In this document: positions 25,773 to 34,322 of the stretch, piece by piece
Numbering within the stretch: position 1 is the first letter of the stretch
Layout of the letters: the number at the start of each line of letters is the position of its first letter
Origin: Bacteroidales bacterium
Lineage (GTDB): Bacteria > Bacteroidota > Bacteroidia > Bacteroidales > VadinHA17
NCBI GenBank assembly: GCA_017882305.1
Contig: JADGPU010000017.1
Coordinates: 1-42,759, forward strand
DNA: 42,759 nt
Direction: 5' to 3'
Made by a program: the position numbers and the translations under genes
Notes under the pieces: generated by a model
What the model was told of the DNA's origin: nothing
What the model saw: the letters and a program-made list of their open reading frames with translations, nothing else
Databases searched by the model: none

Positions 25773-26729
25773 CAAGCGTCCTTGCCATGTATTTAGTTCT
25801 TCAAGGCGTTTTTCTATAAGATTTACTATCTGGTCGCTTCGTTTGTTACCCCACCCTTCTCCTGTCAGAAAACGAGGAGGTACTTCACCTGTAAAACGCT
25901 CTACTACAAGTGCAGGATTCAACCTCTCAAGGACAACGACAAAGAAATCGAGGTACTCCTCCCATGTAAATAGCTCAAAATCACCCGGTTTATTTTTAAA
26001 TTCTATTTCCATGTCGGTTCCTTTAATTATTTGCAACTGGTGAAATTTTATAGTCTTAAGAGGTAACCCAGAGATAATATCGACCTGATTCAGCATCTCT
26101 TCGCGGGCTTCTCCGGGTAGACCAAAAATGAAATGTGCCCCTGTGTTTATTCCCAGGGCAGCCGTCCTTTCCAACGCCCATACGGCATCTTCAAATGAAT
26201 GTCCCCGGCTGATCCGTTTCAGTGTCTTGTTATAACACGATTCAATCCCATATTCTACTGCAACATAACATTTTGCAGAAAGATCTTTAATGTATCCTAG
26301 TTTTTCATCATCAACACAATCAGGCCTTGTTCCAATAATCAGACCAACCACACCTGGAAAACTTAATGCTTCCTCATAGAGTTTTTTCAATGTCTCCAGC
26401 GAAGCATAAGTATTAGAATATGCCTGAAAATAAGCTAGATATGATACCGCTTCATTATATCTCCATTTGTGAAATTTTATTCCCTCACCAATCTGCTCAG
26501 TGACCGATTTCACAGGGTGGCAATATGAAGGATTAAATGCATCATTATTACAATAGGTACATCCGCCGAAGCCTTTTGATCCATCGCGGTTCGGACAGGT
26601 GAAACCTGCATCGATTGAAACCTTCTGCACCCTGGCGCCGTAAATGCCTCTGAAATAATTGGAATAGGCATTGAATCTTCGTTCATGTCCCCACGGGTAG
26701 GTTTTTATTTCTTTATTGACTGGTATCAT
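25755..26729 (-). CDS. Radical SAM protein, TIGR01212 (YhcC-like) family
   Basis: A 324-residue radical SAM enzyme of unknown reaction. The cluster-binding cysteines are in CPNRDGSKGFGGCTYCNN (the CxxC pair is CTYC). GLIIGTRPDCVDDE, EYGIESCYNKTL and FGLPGEAREEM are the usual downstream radical SAM/elongator-like motifs for SAM and barrel positions. It starts directly at the end of addA and is followed 17 bases later by addB, so it interrupts the addA-addB pair without breaking the transcript. Family assignment is by motif; a link to DNA repair is only suggested by position. Confidence 0.87.
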   Translation of the reverse strand: MIPVNKEIKTYPWGHERRFNAYSNYFRGIYGARVQKVSIDAGFTCPNRDGSKGFGGCTYCNNDAFNPSYCHPVKSVTEQIGEGIKFHKWRYNEAVSYLAYFQAYSNTYASLETLKKLYEEALSFPGVVGLIIGTRPDCVDDEKLGYIKDLSAKCYVAVEYGIESCYNKTLKRISRGHSFEDAVWALERTAALGINTGAHFIFGLPGEAREEMLNQVDIISGLPLKTIKFHQLQIIKGTDMEIEFKNKPGDFELFTWEEYLDFFVVVLERLNPALVVERFTGEVPPRFLTGEGWGNKRSDQIVNLIEKRLEELNTWQGRLYEDKR

Positions 26730-29700
26730 TTAGGCAGATACAATTTTATTCTTATCGACATACCATATAAAGGCTTCAATATCTTTATACCCCATTTCAA
26801 AAAGGAGATTACGGTACTGGTCAACTTGTTCGGCATAATGAGAATTCTCTTCACCGAACTTGAAATCGATTATTGTTGTTTTACCATTTTTAAATATCAC
26901 CCTATCGGGTCGGCGTGTAACACCTGACGGAAGAAGAATTCCTGCCTCTGTCAGTACTTTATTATCAGGCATGAACCAATCTGCCACCTGCGGTATCCTT
27001 ATCATGTCGTTAACTCTTTTAACAATATCAGCTGATTCTTCACCAGTCAACTTGCCTTCGAGGACCAGTTTTCTGACTGTATTTGATATGTCGGCAGGAG
27101 TATTTATACCTTCAAATATCTCATGCATTAGTTTACCGTAGTTAATCTTTTTTCTTACAGCCTGGCTCTCAGAAGAAAAATAATTCTCTCCATGAAGCTT
27201 AAGCTTAAGTGATTCCAGTGTCTGGCTGACAAAATACCTTGAAGAGATAAGGTTCTTTTTATCTGAAGTCTCATTTTTATTTTCAGGTATCTCCCCATAT
27301 TCAAATACACGGGTCTCATCATTGTAGTGACTCTTCAGGATCAATTCTTCTCCTTCCTGAAATTCAGGGACCGAAGTGAGAGCATTCTTGAGTATACATG
27401 CTATTGTGTTTTCAGACTTTGGATTATCAACGGAAAACCCATATAATACATCCTTAGCCCGGGTAAGTGCAACATAAAGCAGGTTAATATTATCAAGATA
27501 AACCGAATATTTTTCCTCTTTATAATAGTCAGCAAATATTGTATCGATCAGATTTTTACTATATTTCACCGGGAGAATGCCAAGATCATTAAAAGGTGGA
27601 GTATCTGATTTTACCCACAAGACAGGTTGTTTGGATGCCAAATGATCAAGATTCCATGAAAGAAAAGGCAATATAACCGCTTTGAATTCGAGACCTTTAG
27701 ACTTATGAATGGTCAGAATTCTTATAGCATCCTGATTACCAGGCAGAACTACAGATTTCTTTTTTCCGGTTTCATTCCACCAATCAAGGAATGTTTGAAT
27801 ATCGGCATTTTTACTACCGGTAAAGTTTACAATATAGTCCTGGAAAGTGTTCAGAAAGGGCACATTCGATGAATAATCACCCAGCCTGAAAAACTTTATT
27901 ATACTCTCAGTTGCTTCAAATAACGGCATTTGCCTTATCCTGTCCAATAAATCTTCATAACCATCAGGAAAATAGGCACGTGAAACTTCTAATAATTTAT
28001 CACTTTGCAGAGATACATTCTCAGCGTCTTTGTCTCCTGTCGACATCAGGAAAAACCGCAACATAATTGCCCTGCTTATATAATCCTGAGGATCATTAAC
28101 CGTCGAAATCACACTTATGATAAAAATAATGACCGGTGAGTTCGAGAGTAATAATGAATCGTTTGATACTGCATTAAAATTATATTTATACTGTTTCTCC
28201 GGATAATTGTTATTATAATCGATCAAAGTACTGAGGACCTGCCCTCCCTGCTTCCCATCTCTCACAATAATACCAATATCAGAAGCATTATAACCCTTAT
28301 CCTGCAAAGATTCTATGACAAAAGGAAGGCGGTCAAGTACAACATCATGCCATTTCTGTTCTTTATTATCTGATATGAACTCCAGTCTTACAAATCCGCC
28401 ATTATTTTTACCAGGATCTGACTGAATCGATTCAGAGTAGAGTTTCTTAAAACTTACAGAAAGCACTTCATCTGCCAATGTTTTGTCTACCTGATCAGGA
28501 ATTATCGTAAAAAGCGTATTATTAAACCTGATGATGTTTGACCGGCTTCTCCAGTTTGTGATTAATGGTTCGCTGAAAATTCTTATATTATCAACCATGT
28601 TTTCGAGGACTGTTCCAAGTATTCGCCAGTCGCTGTTCCTCCAGCGGTAAATTGATTGTTTCACATCACCTACGACAAGGTTATCATAACCTTCAGCCAT
28701 GCTGTTTTCAATCAATGGTTTGAAATTATTCCATTGAATTATTGATGTATCCTGAAACTCATCTATCATGAAATTTTCGTACCTGTTTCCCATCTTTTCA
28801 TATATAAAAGGAGACTGATCCTCGCGGGTAATCAGGTTAAGCAATTCGCCGGCATCGGAGAGTAAAAAACTGTTTTCAGATGTTGTAATCAGATGAACGT
28901 TATGCAAAACATCAGATAAAATTCCAAGGGCATAAATGTAAGAGAGCACACTTTCTGCACTCCTGTAAACAACAATATTTTCATCGAAATAATGAATTGC
29001 TTCACGGAGAGTTTTATCCAGACCGCTGATAATTGCACTCTCAAGTTGTGGTGCGATTAAACCGGTTGACCATCTTGGCTGGTCATTATCAATTTCACGC
29101 ACATAGCTGTTAGGTCCCTTTACATTTCCTGAAACCATAGATCTGATGAACCCTGGAATTCCCTGCCCTTTCCTGTAGAACAGATCGTCTGTCAATTCAA
29201 ATTTAGAAAAAATTTCATCTGCTCTTTTTCCAAAGGCTATCAATTCTTTCTCAAATGAATTAGATATTGATCTAATCTTTTCTATATACTCCAGGAGAAA
29301 TTTTTTATCCTCAAGTTTTGATCGTTCCTCTATGGAGAGTATCTTGAATTTTTCTTTAAATAACTCCTCTGCCAGACTGATTATACCCTCTTTAAGATTC
29401 CAGCTTTTTTCCTCATCAATATTTGACATTGCATAAGTAATAAGCCAGTTTTTAAGCTGAGTGTCAACTGTAGCGGAGGCAATCATTTCATCAACAGCCG
29501 TGGAGAGTATTATACTATGGTCCAGTTCAATATTATATCCGGAATGAAGACCCACTTCCCTTGCAAAAGCACGCAGTACCCTCTGGAAAAAACTATCGAT
29601 TGTTGATACGGAAAACCTTGAAAAGTCATGCAGAATTGAATTTATTATCTCTTTGGCCTCATTCCTGATCCACTCTTCTGTTTTAGTTGTAACCTTAACC

Positions 29701-29924
29701 AGACCTGCCAGGTAATCTGAGTTTTCACCAAAGGCGAGCTTATGCAGATGATCGAGAATTCTCGATTTCATTTCTGCAGTTGACTTATTAGTAAAAGTTA
29801 CTGCAAGAATCTTCCTGTAATTATATCTCGATTTGAAAAGGTTCGCGAGATAAATTGCCGTCAGTTTGTAAGTTTTACCCGATCCGGCTGAAGCGCTGTA
29901 TATAGTCAGAGTGCCTTGTCCCAT
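26730..29924 (-). CDS. addA: AddA-like UvrD/RecB-family helicase-nuclease
   Basis: Superfamily 1A helicase and nuclease that unwinds and resects double-strand breaks with AddB. The 1064 residues hold motif I SASAGSGKTYKLT at the N-terminus, AVTFTNKSTAEMK (Ia), MIDEFQDTS (II), VGDVKQSIYRWR (III), TIHKSKGLEFKAV (V) and YVALTRAKDVLYG (VI). A C-terminal RecB-type nuclease follows with RRPDRVIF and IDFKFGEE. It heads a four-gene operon (radical SAM, addB, channel) and is divergent from mnmA with only 39 bases between starts. Confidence 0.9.
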   Translation of the reverse strand: MGQGTLTIYSASAGSGKTYKLTAIYLANLFKSRYNYRKILAVTFTNKSTAEMKSRILDHLHKLAFGENSDYLAGLVKVTTKTEEWIRNEAKEIINSILHDFSRFSVSTIDSFFQRVLRAFAREVGLHSGYNIELDHSIILSTAVDEMIASATVDTQLKNWLITYAMSNIDEEKSWNLKEGIISLAEELFKEKFKILSIEERSKLEDKKFLLEYIEKIRSISNSFEKELIAFGKRADEIFSKFELTDDLFYRKGQGIPGFIRSMVSGNVKGPNSYVREIDNDQPRWSTGLIAPQLESAIISGLDKTLREAIHYFDENIVVYRSAESVLSYIYALGILSDVLHNVHLITTSENSFLLSDAGELLNLITREDQSPFIYEKMGNRYENFMIDEFQDTSIIQWNNFKPLIENSMAEGYDNLVVGDVKQSIYRWRNSDWRILGTVLENMVDNIRIFSEPLITNWRSRSNIIRFNNTLFTIIPDQVDKTLADEVLSVSFKKLYSESIQSDPGKNNGGFVRLEFISDNKEQKWHDVVLDRLPFVIESLQDKGYNASDIGIIVRDGKQGGQVLSTLIDYNNNYPEKQYKYNFNAVSNDSLLLSNSPVIIFIISVISTVNDPQDYISRAIMLRFFLMSTGDKDAENVSLQSDKLLEVSRAYFPDGYEDLLDRIRQMPLFEATESIIKFFRLGDYSSNVPFLNTFQDYIVNFTGSKNADIQTFLDWWNETGKKKSVVLPGNQDAIRILTIHKSKGLEFKAVILPFLSWNLDHLASKQPVLWVKSDTPPFNDLGILPVKYSKNLIDTIFADYYKEEKYSVYLDNINLLYVALTRAKDVLYGFSVDNPKSENTIACILKNALTSVPEFQEGEELILKSHYNDETRVFEYGEIPENKNETSDKKNLISSRYFVSQTLESLKLKLHGENYFSSESQAVRKKINYGKLMHEIFEGINTPADISNTVRKLVLEGKLTGEESADIVKRVNDMIRIPQVADWFMPDNKVLTEAGILLPSGVTRRPDRVIFKNGKTTIIDFKFGEENSHYAEQVDQYRNLLFEMGYKDIEAFIWYVDKNKIVSA

Positions 29925-29931
29925 AGTGGCC

Positions 29932-29959
29932 TAAAGTTATCTCTTTTTATATAACTTTG
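29932..29959. promoter_or_regulatory. Back-to-back -7 elements between addA and mnmA
   Basis: A perfect 7 bp inverted repeat (AAAGTTA at 29933-29939, TAACTTT at 29952-29958) overlaps two outward-facing -7-like elements: TAACTTTG toward mnmA (exact) and TAACTTTA toward addA (one mismatch). They end 4 and 7 bases before the respective start codons, so both mRNAs would be leaderless or nearly so. No good -33 was found. Confidence 0.4.
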
Positions 29960-29963
29960 CAGC

Positions 29964-31181
29964 GTGAATAAAAAAGTAGTTGTTGGATTATCCGGAGGAG
30001 TTGACTCGAGCGTTGCGGCATGGGTTCTGAAGGAACAGGGTTATGATGTTATCGGTCTGTTCATGAAAAACTGGCACAATACTACAGGTCTTCTTCAGAG
30101 TGATTGTCATTGGGAAGATGACCTGATGTTTGCTGAGATGGTAGCTAGAAAGCTTGACTTTCCTTTTTACCAGGTAGATCTGAGCAATGAGTATCGCCAA
30201 AGGGTTGTTGATTATATGTTTGCTGAGTATGAAAAGGGGCGTACTCCAAACCCTGATGTACTTTGTAACAGGGAAATAAAGTTTGATTCTTTTGCTGTAG
30301 AGGCCAGAAAGTTAGGAGGTGATTTCGTGGCTACAGGCCACTACTGCAGAAAAAAAGAAAAAGTATCCGGCAACAACACAATATACAGGCTCCTGACAGG
30401 TAAAGACAAGAATAAAGATCAGAGCTATTTTCTTTGTCAGTTAAATCAGGAACAACTTGCAAATGCACTTTTCCCGATAGGAAATCTTACAAAACCCGAA
30501 GTAAGAGAAATTGCAAATAAACTAGGACTTGCTACTGCTCTTCGAAAAGATTCTCAGGGGATCTGTTTTGTCGGCAAGGTTCATCTGCCGACTTTTCTCC
30601 AGCAGAAACTTGAAGCTAAAAAGGGAAATATAGTTGAAATAGTTGAAGGGGTTGAAGGAGTTGAAACATCTTGTTTCCCTGAGATAACAGAAGGCTTGCC
30701 TGAAAAAGAAGTGTCAGAAAAATCGCTGTCAGAAATGACAGAACCATTCAAATATGACCTGTCATCAGGCCAGATTATTGGAACGCATAACGGGGCACAT
30801 TTTTTTACTATCGGTCAAAGGAAAGGAATGAATGTTGGAGGGCATAAAGAGGCTCTGTTTGTTATTGGTATTGATGTGGAGAAGAATATAGTTTATGTTG
30901 GTGAAGGTCAGTTTCATCCCGGACTGAATCGAAAAGGGTTGTTCATAAGGAAAAACGAGGTACATTGGATCAGAACTGATTTAAGAATGGAAGAAGGTGA
31001 AAATCGTGACTATATGGTAAGGATAAGATACAGGCAACAATTGCAGGAAGCACGTCTTTATTGCCGGGAAAAAGGAATGTTTATCCTATTTGACAAGCCA
31101 CAAAGAGGCATTGCTCCCGGACAGTTCGCAGCATGGTACCAGGATGATGAGGTAATCGGGTCCGGTGTTATAGACAGGTGA
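29964..31181 (+). CDS. mnmA: tRNA-specific 2-thiouridylase MnmA, with an unusual insertion
   Basis: Thiolates U34 of tRNA-Lys, -Glu and -Gln. The 405-residue protein starts at a GTG that places the PP-loop GLSGGVDSS at residue 8. Catalytic cysteines are in NPDVLCNREIKF and DSQGICFVGK; the C-terminal barrel includes GAHFFTIGQRKGMNVGG and RGIAPGQFAAWY. Between KKGNIVEI and the YDLSSGQIIG strand lies an extra stretch of about 35-40 residues encoded partly by a 9 bp tandem repeat (see 30633). It is rich in Glu and Ser and should form a surface loop. No Shine-Dalgarno is visible. Confidence 0.93.
   Translation: MNKKVVVGLSGGVDSSVAAWVLKEQGYDVIGLFMKNWHNTTGLLQSDCHWEDDLMFAEMVARKLDFPFYQVDLSNEYRQRVVDYMFAEYEKGRTPNPDVLCNREIKFDSFAVEARKLGGDFVATGHYCRKKEKVSGNNTIYRLLTGKDKNKDQSYFLCQLNQEQLANALFPIGNLTKPEVREIANKLGLATALRKDSQGICFVGKVHLPTFLQQKLEAKKGNIVEIVEGVEGVETSCFPEITEGLPEKEVSEKSLSEMTEPFKYDLSSGQIIGTHNGAHFFTIGQRKGMNVGGHKEALFVIGIDVEKNIVYVGEGQFHPGLNRKGLFIRKNEVHWIRTDLRMEEGENRDYMVRIRYRQQLQEARLYCREKGMFILFDKPQRGIAPGQFAAWYQDDEVIGSGVIDR
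30633..30668 (+). repeat. In-frame GTTGAA 9 bp tandem repeat inside mnmA
   Basis: GTTGAA starts at 30633, 30642, 30651 and 30660, exactly 9 bp apart, each in the mnmA reading frame. It encodes VEI-VEG-VEG-VET at residues 224-235. The same word is found at the intergenic array at 18027. Confidence 0.8.
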
Positions 31182-31189
31182 CAATGTCC

Positions 31190-31231
31190 AACGTTTAACG
31201 TTCAGTTTTTAGCGCTTAGTGTTTAGCATGG
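31190..31231. repeat. Heptamer repeat at the mnmA/EamA convergent junction
   Basis: Six consecutive 7 bp units begin at 31190, 31197, 31204, 31211, 31218 and 31225: AACGTTT, AACGTTC, AGTTTTT, AGCGCTT, AGTGTTT, AGCATGG. The last units carry the stop codon and final residues (NTKR) of the EamA gene. Confidence 0.68.
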
Positions 31232-32141
31232 GAGTTACGGTCTCTGAATTATCCTTCTTTTGAAAACTAACAACAAAAACACCTGCAAAAATCAACAAGG
31301 CAGAGACAACCATCACAAGGTCAATATGATCCTGCCCCATCAGTGTTGCAAGATATGCTGCAATTATTGGCTGAGTATAAGTGTAAGTGCTGACAATAGT
31401 CGGACTAAGCTGTCGCAAACCAAATGAAATAAGAAGATAACCCAGGTAGGTTGAACCGACTATAACAAAACCTATCTGGAGCCAGGCGATTAAAGGAATG
31501 GACGACCAATCCATAGTACTCCACTGGTGATAACCTGCCGGGATATTAGTCAGCATTCCAAATAAAAAGGTCCATTTCATAACTGTAACCGGATGGTACT
31601 TTTCCAGCATCCTTTTAATAATTACCGTATAAAATGCCCAGCTAATGGTATTAACCATAGAAAAAATATCTCCTAAAAAAGTTGAGCTGGCAAGATCAGG
31701 AACTCCATTCTGCAGTATCAACAAAATTACACCTGAAAGACCAATAGCTAGTCCGGTTCCTTTAAGAAATGTTATTCTTTCTTTGAGTATCAGGGCAGCA
31801 AATACAAATGCAAATATCGGGTTTGTTGAGAGTATAATGGAAGAGTTTACAGGTGTTGTCATGTTAAGTCCAACCAGGAAAAGAGTCTGGTTAATAACTA
31901 CTCCAAAAAATGAACAGCCGAAAAGAAATAATAAATCTTTCCTGTTTACAGGTTCTTTTGGCAAAAACAGACTTGTAATCCAGAATAATACTGCTGCAGA
32001 AATACTCCTTACTGAAACAAGGGCAAACGGTTTAATATGATCTGGCATTACGGCCTTAGCAATTGAGTAGTTAAGGCCATAAATAATATTGGCTGCCAGA
32101 AGTGACAGATGTGCCCAGGTTCTTAAGTGACTCTTATGCAT
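31209..32141 (-). CDS. EamA-family drug/metabolite transporter
   Basis: Inner-membrane carrier of the DMT superfamily; substrate unknown. The 310-residue protein contains two EamA repeats of about five TM helices each, with the first spanning about 10-140 (including IIYGLNYSIAKAV and PFALVSVRSISAAVLFW) and the second about 155-295 (including GDIFSMVNTISWAFYTV). The conserved start of the second half and the hydrophobic profile fit a ten-TM exporter. Its promoter matches the consensus perfectly and predicts a leader of about 12 nt. It is convergent with mnmA. Confidence 0.88.
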   Translation of the reverse strand: MHKSHLRTWAHLSLLAANIIYGLNYSIAKAVMPDHIKPFALVSVRSISAAVLFWITSLFLPKEPVNRKDLLFLFGCSFFGVVINQTLFLVGLNMTTPVNSSIILSTNPIFAFVFAALILKERITFLKGTGLAIGLSGVILLILQNGVPDLASSTFLGDIFSMVNTISWAFYTVIIKRMLEKYHPVTVMKWTFLFGMLTNIPAGYHQWSTMDWSSIPLIAWLQIGFVIVGSTYLGYLLISFGLRQLSPTIVSTYTYTQPIIAAYLATLMGQDHIDLVMVVSALLIFAGVFVVSFQKKDNSETVTPMLNTKR

Positions 32142-32158
32142 ACTCAGAATATGAGTGG

Positions 32159-32189
32159 CAAAAGTATAAAAAGCTAGAAGACTTTCAAA
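32159..32189 (-). promoter_or_regulatory. Full-consensus promoter of the EamA gene
   Basis: Read on the minus strand: TTTG (32189-32186), exactly 19 bases, then TACTTTTG (32166-32159). This is a perfect TTTG-N19-TAnnTTTG, with transcription expected to begin near 32153. Confidence 0.78.
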
Positions 32190-32283
32190 TAATCATAGAT
32201 ATGACTCTGGATTATGTAAAAGAAGATAAAAAAAATTTCTGATTGTTTTTTAAAGAGCACATTTTGACTTTTTCCTTTCTGTT

Positions 32284-32362
32284 ACTTTGTGTTACTTTGT
32301 GGTTAAATGAACTAGTCTTTACCACAAAGGCACACAAAGTTTTGCACTAAGGGTCACAAAGG
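32284..32362. repeat. Inverted CACAAAG repeat between divergent genes
   Basis: A 20-base left arm (32284-32303) and right arm (32321-32340) are complementary at 18 of 20 positions with a 17-base loop. Each arm holds two copies of CACAAAG 10 bp apart. A further CACAAAGG lies at 32355-32362. It sits in the 257-base gap between the EamA promoter and the SDR start. Confidence 0.75.
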
Positions 32363-32398
32363 ACTTTTTCAACGATTAATCGACATTTTTAAAATTAT

Positions 32399-33103
32399 AT
32401 GAAAAAAATTTCAGTAGTCAGTGGTGGAACCAGCGGACTTGGTTTGGAAATTGCCATCCTGCTCAACAAATCGGGGAAAAATGTTCTCATTCTGGGCAGA
32501 AACAGCGAGAAACTTGCTGAAGCTTCATCAAGACTTAAAAAAGTTTCAAAGAATTCTTTATCAGAATCGTTGATCTGTAATATTGGGAAGGAAGAAGATG
32601 TCAGAAAGGTTGGTGAATTCCTTACCAGTAACTCGTTTATGGTGGAATATCTTTTCAACAATGCCGGTATGGGACTTTTCGCGAAAGCACATAACTCAAC
32701 ATCAGCACTAATAGATACAATCTTTGAAGCCAATCTTAAGGGAATGATACTTCTGACATCTGAAATTCTTAGATTAACACCTGAAGAAGAAGAACTTACA
32801 ATTGTCAATATAATGTCGACCTCAGCCCTCTTAGGAAGAGCTGAAGAGTCAATCTATTGCGCTGCAAAGTGGGGTGCCAGAGGTTATACAGAGGCACTCA
32901 GGACGGAACTAAAGGGGTCAAAACGAAATATCATTGCTGTCTATCCCGGTGGCATGAAGACTGATTTCTGGAATATTCCGGGACAGAACCGCGACATCAG
33001 CACTTTTATGGACCCGGCTGACGTAGCTGAAAAAATTGTGAATGCTGTTATGATCACAGATAAGATGTTTGTAACTGATATTACAATTAATAGAAAGAAA
33101 TAG
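32399..33103 (+). CDS. Short-chain dehydrogenase/reductase
   Basis: NAD(P)-dependent oxidoreductase of the classical SDR type, 234 residues. It has the cofactor motif SGGTSGLGLEIA, the NNAGMG strand motif, the catalytic Ser in IMSTSALLG, the YCAAK catalytic Tyr-Lys pair and YPGGMKTDFW. The short sequence and GRNSEKL after strand 2 suggest NADP(H) preference. Substrate is unknown. It stands alone between two repeat elements, and no clear promoter was found. Confidence 0.9.
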   Translation: MKKISVVSGGTSGLGLEIAILLNKSGKNVLILGRNSEKLAEASSRLKKVSKNSLSESLICNIGKEEDVRKVGEFLTSNSFMVEYLFNNAGMGLFAKAHNSTSALIDTIFEANLKGMILLTSEILRLTPEEEELTIVNIMSTSALLGRAEESIYCAAKWGARGYTEALRTELKGSKRNIIAVYPGGMKTDFWNIPGQNRDISTFMDPADVAEKIVNAVMITDKMFVTDITINRKK

Positions 33104-33106
33104 GCG

Positions 33107-33146
33107 ACAGGTAACAGGTAACAGGAAACAGGAAAAAGGAAACAGG
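33107..33146 (+). repeat. ACAGG heptamer array
   Basis: ACAGG or AAAGG begins at 33107, 33114, 33121, 33128, 33135 and 33142, an exact 7 bp step, directly after the SDR stop codon. The units are ACAGGTA or ACAGGAA. It is the cleanest heptamer array in the window. Confidence 0.82.
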
Positions 33147-33154
33147 AAAAACTA

Positions 33155-33181
33155 TAGAGACGCGCAAATTGCGCGTCTCTA
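33155..33181 (-). terminator. Perfect hairpin, possible terminator of the polyamine operon
   Basis: An 11 bp perfect stem (TAGAGACGCGC / GCGCGTCTCTA) with a 5-base loop begins immediately after the minus-strand decarboxylase stop. On the minus strand it is followed after a few bases by a short T-run (TAGTTTTTCC), so it could end that operon. The plus side has no T-run. Confidence 0.55.
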
Positions 33182-34321
33182 CTATGACAATCGGTTTTTA
33201 TAATCTTCGTAACCAAATTCCCTGATCAATCTGAATTGGCCATCTCTTGTCCAGATACCGATAGAAGGATGATGGACTCCGTTAAATGTCGTTGTTTTAA
33301 CCATCGTATAATGTATCATATCCAGGAATATAATCCTGTCACCGGGGATTAATTCCTTTTCGAAAGACCAATCGCCCATGACATCTCCGGATAAACATGA
33401 ATTACCTCCGATTCTGTAAGTTGGTTTTCCATGAACCGGATCGGTTGCAGATGATATCTTTGGTTTATAAGGCATCTCAAGACAATCAGGCATATGGGCA
33501 GTAAAAGAGACATCCAGAATTGCGGTTTTTATTCCCTGATTTTCTATTATATCTTCAACTGTAGCAACCAGTTCCCCAGTTTCCCAGGCAAAGGCACTTC
33601 CTGGTTCGAGTATCAAATGCAAACCGTATTTCTCACGAAATCTTCTAAGGATTTTTATAAGATGATCAGCATTGTAGTCCTTTGCTGTAATAAGATGCCC
33701 TCCACCCATATTGATCCACTTTAACTGAGGAAAAAATTTTTCGAATTTAAGTTCAACTATCTGCAGGACTTTTTCCAGCGCATAGGAGTCTGATTCAAAA
33801 AGAACATGAAAATGAAGTCCTTCAATCCCTTCTGGCAGACCACCATTCAGATCTTCAGCAATTATCCCGAGCCTTGATCCCGGGGAACATGGATTGTACA
33901 ACCCGTGATTTATCTCTGAGAATTCAGGATTAATCCTTAATCCTGCTGATATTTTCTTCGGATAGTTTTGTAATTCAGTCGAATATTTATTGAATTGGGC
34001 TAAAGAATTAAAGGTGATATGAGAACTATACTTAAGAATCGAATTAAACTCATTCATTTTATATACAGGAGAATATGTATGTGCCTGAGAACCAATCTCC
34101 TCATAGCATAGACGTGCTTCGTCAACTGAACTTGCTGCAGCTCCTGAAATATATTCCTTCAGAATTGGAAAAACTCCCCACATTGCAAATCCTTTAAATG
34201 CAAGAATTATTTCAGCACCTGATTTCTCTGACACCTGCCTAATAAATGAAAGGTTTTTACGAAATCTTTCTTCATCGATTACGTAACAGGGAGATGTTAT
34301 TTTAGTGTAATCTATTGACAT
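33182..34321 (-). CDS. nspC: Carboxy(nor)spermidine decarboxylase
   Basis: PLP enzyme that decarboxylates carboxyspermidine to spermidine (or carboxynorspermidine to norspermidine). The 379-residue protein from the ATG at 34321 has the PLP lysine in LAFKGFAMW (Lys43), a conserved HGLYNPCSPGSRLG, GLHFHVLFES, MGGGHLITAKDY, the PLP phosphate-binding LEPGSAF and the C-terminal GNSCLSGDVMGDW with the active-site Cys and Asp. A longer ATG start at 34345 overlaps the upstream gene and adds no conserved residues. It starts directly after the dehydrogenase stop, so the two form one operon. Confidence 0.92.
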   Translation of the reverse strand: MSIDYTKITSPCYVIDEERFRKNLSFIRQVSEKSGAEIILAFKGFAMWGVFPILKEYISGAAASSVDEARLCYEEIGSQAHTYSPVYKMNEFNSILKYSSHITFNSLAQFNKYSTELQNYPKKISAGLRINPEFSEINHGLYNPCSPGSRLGIIAEDLNGGLPEGIEGLHFHVLFESDSYALEKVLQIVELKFEKFFPQLKWINMGGGHLITAKDYNADHLIKILRRFREKYGLHLILEPGSAFAWETGELVATVEDIIENQGIKTAILDVSFTAHMPDCLEMPYKPKISSATDPVHGKPTYRIGGNSCLSGDVMGDWSFEKELIPGDRIIFLDMIHYTMVKTTTFNGVHHPSIGIWTRDGQFRLIREFGYEDYKNRLS

Positions 34322-34322
34322 A

